Assembly: GCA_048013815.1 (NCBI GenBank)
Contig: CM106585.1
Span: 15,128,001 to 15,192,000, forward strand
DNA length: 64,000 nucleotides
Origin: Setoptus koraiensis
Lineage: Eukaryota; Arthropoda
Direction of reading: 5' to 3'
A model generated the notes under the pieces. It worked only from the letters and a program-made list of their open reading frames with translations, ran no database searches and was not told where the DNA came from. Every line of letters begins with the position of its first letter. The first letter of the stretch is position 1. Position numbers and translations under genes: made by a program. This document shows, in pieces, positions 31,535 to 44,300 of the stretch.

Positions 31535-32326
31535 CCAACCAACTTATTCACCTGTAATATGCACAAGCACAAACAACAGTAGCAAGGTTAATATCAAGCG
31601 GCAATCTTCTATATCAGGCGATAACATCAGCGTCTACATCAAGCAGCAACAACATCAGCAACAATGGAAACATTATCGAGAATACATCTCATCCTAATCT
31701 CAATAGTCTTTACACCTGTCTATACCTATATAGCGACGTCATCATTAGTTCATCATCTGCCATCGCGCGGTACTATAGTTTTATTGGGCAAGCCCAATCG
31801 GAGGGATTCAGTCTAGATAAAAATCAACGAAGAGAAGGGGAGGAGGCGGCGCAAACAAATATGCCTTCAGCGTCGCAACGGAGTAAAGAAAATAATTCAA
31901 ACATGTATATACATACATACATACACCAGCATATATGTTCAAGTATTTAGTTGTTATGATCAAGAAATTGTTCTTCTTTGTTTTTGTTTTTGCTATATTA
32001 TCACTATTGTTTATTACCATTATCGATTATCATCATCATCACAAAGTATCACTTGCTATCATCCAAAGAGCAAACGATTACTACAGCTATTGCCGCCACT
32101 TAGATTAGAGTGTTATCATCTATTTGTGTAAATTTTTTGTGAAAAATTGTTCGTTTCGCAATGTCGGTAGTAATTGAGATTTTTAGGCGCATATAGAGAT
32201 AGAGAGAGATAATACATCACGGATAATAATTTAAAAACAATAATAACAATCAATAATCACTGTTTTGACCGTGTTACATTTATAATAATGTTAAAATTTC
32301 CTAATAACAATTTATTGTCGTTGCTG
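31535..32326. other. Convergent 3' region between Rop and Ac3
   Basis: There is no gene. The region is AT-rich and should hold both 3' untranslated regions. I find no clear plus-strand AATAAA for Rop. On the minus strand AATAAA (tttatt at 32311-32316) lies only about 11 bases past the Ac3 stop, with another near 32010. Confidence 0.55.
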
Positions 32327-35300
32327 CTATCTTATTTCGCCCAATTCTGAAGAGTCCATTTGTTGTTGTTGCCTGCTGGCGGTATTTCCGGTAGAGCTCG
32401 ATTGGCTTATATTGGCTTGGAGATTTGTGCTACTGGTAGTGAGCGGTAGATTGTTTTTAACGTTTCCAGTTGAGTTTGGGTTGGCCCTCTTGCCTGTCAG
32501 GTAGAAAGTCATCAATTTTCCCTTGCCTTTAACCAGCACCAGGCCACGTTGATCGAATACGTAATCGAAATGCTCTAGAATCCTGGCGGTTTCCTCAACA
32601 ACCTACACACACAAAACAAGATAAGATGAGTCATTTCGACAGCAAAACAACAATGTTTGTGCGTGATTTTGCATGGTGATAGAGGAACAATAGAGAGAAA
32701 AGATGGCATCGGATTAGCGAGGCTTCAACAGAGAGAGCGAGACACATGAGAGAGGGGGAGGGAACATTGTTGCAAATTAGATGCCCAGAGGAGAGATTTA
32801 AAATAAACTGTCTACAATGTATACGATTGGGCCAGGAATAAAGGTTGACCATCATCGATAAATGATAATTGAGGATTCTCGGCTGTGGCTAGACTGGCGG
32901 TCACAAGATGCGGCTGCTCGTGTTGTTCGCGATTGGGTTAGCTGGCAACAAACAACAATTAGACTGATAGTATACTGATGGTTGGACGGATAACACATAG
33001 ATTCCACAAGATTTATCAATTAACAGATATCGCACACAATGTTTGTCTCGATTGTTTATGCTAACTGGAACACCTCACGATAGCGCGTCTTGTGCACCAA
33101 TTGTTGAATTGAATTTTTGTCTATTCACAGCAACTTTAATAAGAACGAAGACACTTTAGACAGCAACTAAATAAATAAACAGTGTTGTTGTTTACCAGCG
33201 CGCGATCATAAACAAATGACATGTTGCAATCTGATGAAAATAATGATGATGCTGATATGTGCTGATATCTCAATGATTATCAATTGTGTATAGCATAACA
33301 GTAATCATAATGAAAAATTGTGAGCTGTTCAGACACCGCACAACCGTACTGTTATTTTGTGATCGACGCGCCCTAGATAAGAGGGCGATGGGCGTCGGCC
33401 CAGCTCAGCCGACTAAATCTAATGTTTAATCTTGTTGCTGTCCATTTGTTGACAGCAACAGCAGGCTCAAACTATAACAAATGACGCTGTGTGGCATTGA
33501 ACGGGGCAAGGATATCTCGTTTCAGGGGATCGCATCGATCATAATCGGATGTTTGGCTCTGTGGCGGTTTGTAGGTCTGGACGACGTTTTCTGGATGCTG
33601 CGGCGGGCCTCGTGACAAGAGTGGAAGAGTTCGCGCGCGACGCCGATGAATCATTGTCATGAGTTTGTTGCAGAGCTTGCCCGATAATTACACCGCAGCC
33701 GCTGGAGGCGGCAGAGGGCGCACGAGACAGTGTGCAAAATCAACAGCAACAACAACGACAGATTCACATACCGCGCTACACTGGATATCGCCGATATCCA
33801 GCCCAGCGTCGCCTATGGCCAGCGTCGCATAAATGCGCCAGTCGGATGTGTCAACAGTGGCGCGTAGATCGCTTGCATCACCTCTGTAAATTAAATTTAT
33901 CTGTCAACTGTCAAGTTGGACATTGCGGCAACACGCCACTGGCGATGCCGATAAACAAAGTTGCCGATAAACAAAGTTGCCGATAAACAAAGTCTGGCCC
34001 CATGGCGCGTTTCTGGCACTTGGCGTGCAACTTGGCGAGCAACTTGGCGACTTGTGACGCGACGCGTTGTTGTGCGGCCATTTGGCCCTGTTATCTGGTG
34101 AAACGCGAGTCGCGACACTAATCGTCGTCTCGTCTGCGACTTGTTTACCGACCAGCGAGCGTAACACGACAATAATTATCAGCAATTAATTATCTATCGC
34201 GATAATTAATTATCTATCGACTAGCGACGAGCAGTGATGCATTATGGCGCGCAAACATTATCATTATTAGTGCTGCCGCGGATCATTAGTATCAAGTTGG
34301 TATCAACTTGCTTGTTGCAACAGTGAGCCGGTAGCGTCGCCATCGAGCCGGCAAGCCAACGACAACGACAACAACAACGACAACAACAACGGCAACGACA
34401 ACGACGATTATCCAACTCGCAGCGGCTAGACATTGACACCGAGACGCGTGACGTCATTATTTGGCAGTTCATTGGCACATGTGTCTCGTTGGCGTTGCGT
34501 CGCGTCGTATTTCGGCAGCCGACACTGCGACTGATTGGCGGCCAGCGTGCGCACAAAATTACATCAATAATTTAATTTTGTCACTCGCAATGTCGAATCA
34601 ATTTGTAAATGGGCGCCAATCAGTCAATTGATTTGCGTCGTGTGACTTTTGGAGGCGCAAGTTGCGACTCACGAGTTGCGACTCACGAGTTGCGACCCAC
34701 AAACTGCGACCGGCGACCGGCGAGCTGTGAGCCCGAGCGTGCCCGTGCATGCCGGCCGGCCGAGCCCCAAGGCACCGACATGCACGGTTTGTTTGTCGAC
34801 ACGGCGGCTTGTCGAATAACAAGTGCATGATATTAGATATATTTCTGTATGGGCGCCCCCTCGAGCGGATAATTGCTGCCGACTGCTCTTACCTGAATGG
34901 ATCCGGCGCGTCCGGTCGACTCCATGCGACTGGCAACATTGACAGTGTTGCCCCCTGCGATACGTGATAAACATGCGGACATGTTGTTGTTGTTGTTGTT
35001 TGCACAGTTTTTGTTTGTTGTATATTGATGAGCGGTGTTGGCATCGGTAATAAGTGTGTGTCGAGCCAGCCAGGGGATAAGTCGAGGATAAGTGTGTCGA
35101 GGGCATAAAAAGGCAGAGACAAGGAGAGACGAAGGAGGAATAAATTTGAGTAATTTCAATAGTATTAGAGCGTTTGATAATTTATTTTGTCTGTTTGTTT
35201 GTGCCGGCGCAACAACTCAATCATGGGCCATTATTTTCGCATCGTCGTCGCAAATGACGCCCAACACAACATAAGATATATCATGAGTTTGTTTTTGTGC

Positions 35301-38300
35301 TTTTGGCTTTATTTGCTCAAAAGTTGAGCTGACCAGCGCGACTTTTGGGCCGCCGATTCGCTGATTCGATTCACCGCTGGCCACTGCGCACTCTGGCCAG
35401 CCCGCACTCTGGCCAGTGCGCGCTGTGGGCACTCCAGCGGCTCGGCAAGCAGCGCCAATAACCGACGAGGCGAGCGTGCCTCGACTATTCGACGAGACTC
35501 GTCGCAGCAGCCAGTCGCCAGCCTCAAAACTGGCCCAAAGGCGCCCCTCAAAACCGGCCCAAAGGCGCCCCTCTAAACTGGCCCAAAACGGCGACCGGCA
35601 AGACGGCGCGCCAGCAGCCGAGAGCGACCAGAGTCGAGTTAACAGCAAATAATAATGCAAGAGTAACTCTTATTTTCGTGCCGAGGAGCCCCCCTATTAG
35701 CGACACAAACGCAAACCGTTTGGGCGCGCGCCAACTTTATAACTCGATAGTAATAGGAATATATTTTATGTTTGTTTGTTTTTGCCACTCCGCGCGCCAT
35801 CTCATCCGCGGCCACATAATGTGCGCGACTTGTGCCGCCACACGACCGCGTCGCTATACGATGTCGCTATACGATGTCGCTATGTCCCTGCGTCGCCATA
35901 CGATGTCGCTATACGACGCTATACGACGCTATACGACGCTGTGTGCCGCTACGATTGCGTCGCCATACAACGGCCGCTGCACGGCGCTCCAGTTTAAAAC
36001 GGGGGCCCCGTGCGCCGGCTCGCAGGCCGGCCTGTCTCGTCCGCAACAATGCCCAGGGCCCAATATGTCGTGTGGCTGTTGTTTTCAATAAAAACGTGCC
36101 CCGCCAGACATTTCCGGCGGCGATACATGTCCCATTATTGCTGGTGCCATTAGCGACAATACACAACGGGATTGTTCGTTTGGCGTGTGCGGCGCATCGG
36201 CGTGCCTTTTTCGGCGTGCCGGTCTCTTCGGTTTTTTCGGGCCGGTTTTTTCGGGCTGGTTTTTTCGGGCCGGCTTGCGCGGGCCGGCTTTTAGGGCTGG
36301 CTAGCGCGGGCCGGCTTTTTAGGGCCGGCTAGCGCGGGCCGGTTTTTTCGGGCTCGTGTCGTCAGCCCGCGCACCATCAAACAGCGTCGGTCGTTGCCAG
36401 CAACAAACATGTCTGCACTGTCTGTATGTCGCTGTCCGTATGCCGTGTACGTCCAAATGGCGCCCCCTGGCCAGATATTGGCCCCATAAGTGGGGGCCAG
36501 ATGCACGAGCAGAGCTGGCCGGCAGCACACATTGCAAGAGTTATCTGGATATATCATGGATGTGCGCAGATATCGTGGCTCATGAATTCCCATCACGGAC
36601 CCATCGGCTGTTTTGTTTTTCGGCTCTCTTTTTGTTGGGGCCCCTCGTGGGCTGCTCGCCCAGCGGCCTGTCGGTCAGTCACTGATGACGCAACACCGAT
36701 ACAGGCACAAGCAGCAGCGGCGGTGATTACAGTTATAAAAGTACATATATATATTTATTTATATATGGTTGCGTCGTTGATGATAGTTGCTGTCAAATAG
36801 TTGCTGTGCTGTGACAAAGCTCGCCACGGCGGGCTCGCTGGCGCCCGCTGGCGGCCGCTGCGTTGCGCCAGCGTTGGCCAGTGGTAGACAAGAGCGACCA
36901 GATAATGACATAATGATATTATTATTATATCATTTTACTCTTGTGTGTGTTGTTAATGTTATCATCGTGCAAACGCGGGGCGCGCCCGTCAATTGCGGCC
37001 GGCACGAGCGAAAATTGAGGCCGGCGCAATATCGCACTGGCGACTGGATGGTCAATTGCACGTACGCGCAATGTGTGTGTTTCAAGGTTAAGATGATACA
37101 TAAACTGTCGCGCTGGCCCACATAATACATGAGCTGGCTCGTGTCGGGGCCAGGCGGGCCCATTTATATAGATTTAGCATATAAATAATATATATATATA
37201 TATCTGTTTTTGTGTCGCTATCTGGGCCCATTAATCTCATCCATCTCTCGCCATCGGGCTCGCCATTGCGCGCTGCAATGTTGGCTGGCCGCAGCGCGCG
37301 CACAGCGGGACAGGTGAGCAGCACGTGCGCGTGCGGTGCGCACGTACCTGTGCCGCTGTCACTGGGCCGTTGTGACAGTGGCTCTGGACAGTCGCTTAGT
37401 AAGCCCGCTCAATCACATTGTGCGATTGTGCCACTTGTTTGTGCCGCTTGTGTGCCCACAACATCTGTTTGTTTGTAGCGATATATCTGATCGAGTTGCG
37501 GATATAACGACGAGAGCGGGCCGGCTGGTCGCTACGTGCCCGCTGGCTACGGCCGCCCGCCTTATACAATAACACACACATATAAACTGTGGGTACTTAC
37601 ACATATCAAAATGGGGCTTCTTCACTCCAATTACTCCGGCCGTTATAGGGCCCTGATTTATTCCTGGCAGCATTAATCGGTGGACGAAACAAAGAGCGAG
37701 AGTTAGTGCAATTGAATTGACACTGGTCACTTGGTAGGTATTGTGGCCAGTGGCGCGCGCCACCATTAACAACACTATTAACGGTCGGGCCGGTTATGCA
37801 ATGCGCCCCTGACGCACAGTGTAACAACGGACAAGATAAACAGTGGCGATTGTGCTCGCTCGGCGGCGCCCTAATTGGCGCGAGCGCCGCGATAAATATC
37901 TGGGCGGGCGGGCAGAGCGCCGCGATAAATATCTGGGCGGGCGGGCGGGCAGAGCGCCGAGATAAATATCGCCGGACTGGCGGGGGAGCGCCGGCCAGCA
38001 AGGCAGATAAACATGGGGCCGGAAAGGGAGATGAAGACGGGCCAAGGGAGATGAAGACGGGCCAAGGGAGATGAAGACGGGCCAAGGGAGATGAAGAGGG
38101 ACTCACCCATTCGCAGCACTAAATTATTAAACGATTCCTTGTTGATATTGTTCAATGTCTCTTTTAATGCCAGGGCAAACTCGGTCAATTGACTGAGATG
38201 CTTCCATTTTCGCTTGATGGCCGCCACCGAGTCGCCGTGGCCGTTATTGGTGTCATTATCGGCGTTGTTGGTGGTGCCATCCAGTTGCTGTTGTTGCTGC

Positions 38301-41300
38301 TGCTGGGCCTGGCAGTCCTCCTCGTGCAAGCCGCTGGCCGCCATATAGGTGGAGCTTATTGTTTTGATCTTGATGATGTTCTTAAAGCGGGCCTGATCGA
38401 GCAGGGCGTCGTAATCGCTTATGACCTCATTCAGGAATCGCAAACACTCCAGGCCCTGATTGTTGACCGATTCCTCTGTGTAAAAGTCGCTAAAGTTTGG
38501 CATGGCCGCGAACAGCACCCCAACAGCGTCGTAGCTTTTGCTGTACAACTCTTCGTCGTTTATCCGCTTGCCCAAAAAGATTTTGGCAACATTGGGCGGC
38601 AGAATGTTGTAGACGAGCGCCTCGTTTTTGCATCGCATGTCGGCCACCTTCTCCTTGCGCTGTTCCACCTGTTTGCGCCACAGAAACAGGCGCCGGTTGG
38701 TGAGCTCGAACTGACGCAGCAACGGATAATCGATTATTATTAGTTTGTGTCAGTATTTTCGTCAGTATTATTGTTATTGGTATTGTGTGCATCTCGTTCG
38801 AGTCGAGCCAACGCGCTTACACGACTACTCACCTGTCGGTTGATTATGAACAGCGCCAGCGCCACCGTGAATACGGTTATGGTCAGCGTGTAATTGATGC
38901 CAAGCCGCGACACGGCCACGTAAAGGGGCTCCAGTTTGCTGGGCATGTAAGCTAAAATGTTGGACATGACAGTGGTCGCTGAGGCGACTGTCAGATTATT
39001 CAAATTGTTGTTGTTCAAATAGGACGGAATGGGCTGCAGTTGTGTGCTGTTGCTGTTGTCAATCATTGTTTGGTTGCCGCTTGCCGCCATCACCAGATTC
39101 ATTTGTGACAGCAGAACCTGCTCGAGGCTGGTAAAGTTGAGAATTGCCTGTATTACGACCACTATCGATATGATCAGTGATTTCACCAGGTGACTGATGC
39201 GCACAATGGCCTTCGCGCGCATAGTAAAAACAAAAACAATTAATTAAAATTAATCAATCAGCTTATCAATACTGCTCATATGTTGCTGCACTGCATACTG
39301 ATGCATGTGATGGCTTTTTGATTGATTGTTTGCTCATTTGGTCACTTCCGGTTCACTTGCGGCTCACTTGCGGCTCACTTGCGCTCTACTTACGGTTATG
39401 CTGAGAATGCAAGCGATGGAGAAATAGGTATAATAGTGAGAACCGTTGTTTGTCGGACTGTAATAATAAGAGTCATAATTGCTATAATTGATCACATTTG
39501 CGTTGTTGTTGTTGTTGTCGCCCATTTTGTCATTCAAAATAACTAAAATAGATTTGGCGCTCAAATGCACCGATATTATGTGAGCCAATTGCCAGATGAT
39601 GGTCATAACAGCGGTCAATGTGAGCTTTATCCAGGCACTGTCCCGAATCGTTTGTGCCACGCTCACCATCGAGGCCGGCATCAGCTGTTTACGTGGGAGA
39701 GTATAATTTGTATGCATCATCATTAATTAGTTTGACACTTGGCTTGATTAGCTTTATTCTCGCCATTCTGGCCAGTTATTTGGCCAGTTATGCAACCTGT
39801 TATGTAGCCTGTTGTTATGAGGGTTACATAACTTGGTTGGCGATATTGTTTTGTTGACGGCTTACCTTGTTGGTGTGGTACAGAATGGGCACCACGCAGG
39901 CGAGCACGATGCCCACCAGGGTGGCTATGCACAACACGTACACGAGGGCCACTTCAAGCCGGCTGATTGAGGCGCGTAGATTTAGTGGTTATTCGCATTT
40001 AGTGGTTATTCGGATTTAGTGGTTATTCGGATGGCGATTTATTGGTTCATTGTCGGTTGGCACGGTTACACACAAAACAAACAAAACAGCCGAGAGACGA
40101 GATAAATAATAGTGTTAATAATTGTTAATTCATCATCGCAGTTAGTTGTTGAGCGATTACACAAACAAACGAGATAGACACACGAGATAGACACACGAGA
40201 CTGACACACGAGACTGACAAATTAGACTGGTCAAATTAGAAAAACTAGACATATCACACAAGCGACGACGACAAGCGACGACGACAAGCGACTTCCGGTG
40301 CGCAGCGAATGTCATGCGCGCCAATTTATACTGTTTGTAAGGGGAGATAATTAATTTATAGTTGAGCAGGTGGCCGGCCAACTGTTTAGTTAATTGATTC
40401 GCTATTATTGTTTCGATTTTGTGTTTTGAAATTCAACCGCGAATTGAACTGCCAAGTGGACTGCCAATTGAACTGCGATTCGGACTGCGAATCGGACTGC
40501 AAATTGAAGTGGCAAAGCGTAGCAAAAGCATTGATGCACCAAAAGTCGCCTGGCCAACATTGCGACCAACACGCCGGCCAATAGCGGCCCATGCAGCCGA
40601 TATTGGCCGAGCATCATTCGGCAATGGGGGCCCCACTAATTTCAGCGCTGCCAGCCAGCTGCACGGCTTGGCGATAAGCTGTGTGCGCGAACGGGGGCCC
40701 ACACTACAAAATGATGCCCACAAACTAACATAATATTATTACATAATGCAGGTATGCCGGTGCATGCCTGTGTGGCCAGTGTCGCCCAACAGTGTCGCCC
40801 AACAGTGTCGCCCAACAGTGTCGCCAACAGTGTGACAGATAGTGTGACAGATAGTGCGCCAAAGTGCCATGTGGACATGGCCGGAATCGACTTACAGAAG
40901 CTCATAAATCACACATTGTCAATCAATCAATTGAGAGCTTGGTTTGTTTGCTCGCACTTGTGAGTGTGTGCGAGTAACCAAAACAAACAAACTAGCACCG
41001 TCATTCATTAATCATGGCGCCATTCGAGCCGCCCGTCAGTGGGCCGCCAGCGGGCTGGTCAGTGGGCCGCTCAGTCGGCTGGTCAGTGGGCCGCTCAGTG
41101 GGTCGCGAAACGCTCGGCCGATCGCCAGGGCTCAAGTGGACAAGTGCACGAGATGGCGGCTCGGCCGGCTCGAGTGTCGCCCGATCGCTCGGCCTCGAAT
41201 TGGCCGAGCCGCCGCGACTCGAATTGACCGAACGGGACTCGAATTGGCCGAGCCGCGACTCGAAATAACTGGCTGGCCGAAATAACTATTTACATGCGGG

Positions 41301-44300
41301 CGCACTCACAATCGGCTCGCAATCGGCTCACAGTCGAGTGCTCGTGCGGGCTGTCGCTAGATTTGCCCAAGCTCGTGCCAGCGCGCCCTCGAAAATGTCG
41401 GAGACGGAACGGCACACTGCGATTTGTTGACAACTGCATTCTGGCCACATTGCTCACGTAACTTAGGTGCTCTTGGGGCCGGTTACGTGACTTAGTGGGC
41501 TTAAGTCAACAGCGCACTGGCCAGCTCGAGTTGGGCTTTCAGCTTCAGCTTTGAGCTGTTGGCTGGACTTCACTCTGGTTTTGGCTTGGTTTCAGTTTGG
41601 TTTCAGTTTGGTTTCAGTTTGGTTTTAGTCCGCTTTCAGTCGGGTTTGCGCCCATCTGCCCGATCGGGGCCGATGGGCCGCATCGGCCCGCGCCCGCCAG
41701 TGGCGTTGCGGTGATTTGGGCATGATTCGGGCATGATTTCGGGCCGATCGTCGGCATAACACGCCACGGGCGACCCCTATAATATGGGCAAACGCTGGGC
41801 AAACTAGCGCGCACAGTTAATCAACTGGTCTGTCAGGCACGAAGCTTGCCACTGGCCCGCTCCTCTAGCCGGCCGGCAAACGCGAATGGGGCGCCGCCGA
41901 CGGCCAGCTTAGCAGCTCAGCGGTTGCGAACAAAGCGACGTCGGCCACGCCGAAATACCTTAAGCCGGCCACGCCGAAATACCTTAAGCCGGCGCCGTTT
42001 GAGACGGCTCGCTCGTCAGCTCATTGAATTAAAAGCAAATATTCCAATGAATTCATCCCAGTGCCCGATTGCCATCTCCGCGGGGCCCGGCCCGGCCCGT
42101 CTAATTGTTGGCGCTGGCCCGCCGGCGGCCGCGAAGCCCGTTTATAGCCGCCCAATAGGCAGTGACTGGCGGATATAAGCGGCCGTAACCGGTTATAACT
42201 GGTTACACATGTGACTCACACATGATGTGAGGCGCGCATTATGTAATATATATATAGTATATAATATATTTATATTGCATTGCAGCACAATCGCCGGTCG
42301 GCAATAAGTCGCGCCGGGGCCCCTTTTGTGGCTTGCTCGGCGCACCGGATGAGCGGGCTGTCTGGGCGGCTGTGCCGACGGTCTGGCCAACTCGTCGCGC
42401 GCGCCCCCCCCCCCTGACAGTGCCGCCGTCGTCTGACGGGCCCGCCGTCCGACAGTCCGATCGTCAGACAGTGCGATCATGTGACCGTCTGACAGTGCGA
42501 TCATGTGACCGTCTGACAGTCTGATGGTGCGGTCGTCCGGCGTCGGCCCACCACCCTCTGACAGGGTGGCCAACATTCGGGGGGCCGGAATTCGGGCGGC
42601 CGGAATTCGGGGAGCCGCAGGATATCGCGTGTGATGGTATCGCGCGGCGACATCATGCGCCGGCCGCGGTGACAAAACTGGCATCATTTCATTTCGTCCG
42701 TTCGCCCGTTTGCCCGTTTGCCCGTGCCGCCATTATATATCTCATTAGATATCTGGGCCTCACTGGCCGGCCCGCACCGCCGGCCGCGCCACCTGTGCTG
42801 CGCGTCGGGCAACCGCCGGGCCGGCCGGGATATTGGCCTGTCTAGGGCCGGGATATTGGCCTGTCTAGGGCCGGGATATTGGCCTGTCTAGGGCCGGGAT
42901 ATTGGCCTGTCTAGACTGCGCGCAGACAGTGAACGATGACGATATAAATAGCGGCTTTTATCATCTAAAAGTTGTATGAATGGTATTACTTACAATGGCT
43001 GCGTCAGCAGATAAGACGCAAACGAGAAGCTGAGCGTCAGCGGCAAACCCGCCAGCGATATACTGGACGCGATGTCGGCCTCCTCGCGGAATTGTTGCTC
43101 GTAATCGCGATTTCTGAAATTCAAACTCAACGCTCTTATCTGGTGATCCATGCCCCTGTTTTGGCTTCTATTTCTGCTCAATAATTCCTCGTGTAAACGA
43201 CGCTTGTATTCCTCGGGATCGCGAATGGCCCCATCGGCGCTAATAATGGGCCGCTTCTTGGCGGCCGCCTGAGATGATGTTAATTTTGCGGTCAAGTTGT
43301 CCATTGGCACCAATGTGCCACTAGCGCCACCTTCGCCCGACAACGAGCCCAACAATCGCTGTTGCTGATGTGATTTGTGTGCTGATTTGTTGCTGGCGCT
43401 GCTGTTGCCTGGGCCGCTGCTGGCGCCGTCCATCACGAGCTGGCCAGCGGATCCCGGATTGGCCACCAGGGTGACGGTGGTGTTGGTGCCGGAATTGGTG
43501 GCGATCGCCTATCGTTGTTATCCGGCCACAATCAATCAATTTAGTCAATGAGTAGTCGTTGTTTCCAGCGCCGGCCACCAAAAAGGGAGACGGCCACCAA
43601 AAGGGGAGACGGCCACCAAAAGGGGAGACGGCCACCAAAAGGGGAGCCGGCCAAGGGCGAGAGGGCCACCAAAAGGGGAGCCGGCCAAGGGGGAGCGGGG
43701 CGAAAAGACGGAGAGAGAACAAAGGCAATAAGTAAATAGAGCATGTGAGAAATAAATAAAGAATTACGTTCACTTGTTATGTGCAACGTGCTTGTACGTG
43801 CGCGCGTCACTGTCAATTTTCGTTTGTCGCTGTCCCTTATTAATTCTCATTTGTCATCTAGTGTCAGTTGGACAGACAAGCACGAGCGAGCGAGCGAGCA
43901 AACAAACAAACAGATTAACAGACGGCCAGACAAACAAAAAAGTAGCAACAATTTCAGTTGCACTTTGGCAAGCCCAAAGGAAAGATTAGTGAGGCACCGG
44001 CCGTTGTAAATTAACAAGCGGCGCCCCACCGGCCCCAAAATAAAAAGAGCTCGCCAAAGTGTCTGGCTGACCACTCTGGCCGGCCAATTGGGCGCGCAAT
44101 CTGGCCAGAGACGACGGGGGCCCAATCAGCCGATCGGCCTGATTGTTGCGTCCGTGGGCCTCTCCGTAAATCTCGATAGTGGGCCTGTCCGTGGATCTCG
44201 ATAGTGGGCCTCTCCGTGGGGCAGCCACTGCGCACGACACGGGTGCACTGGCACACAAATTGGCGAGACGGCGCGCGGCACACAAATGACCGGAAGTGTC

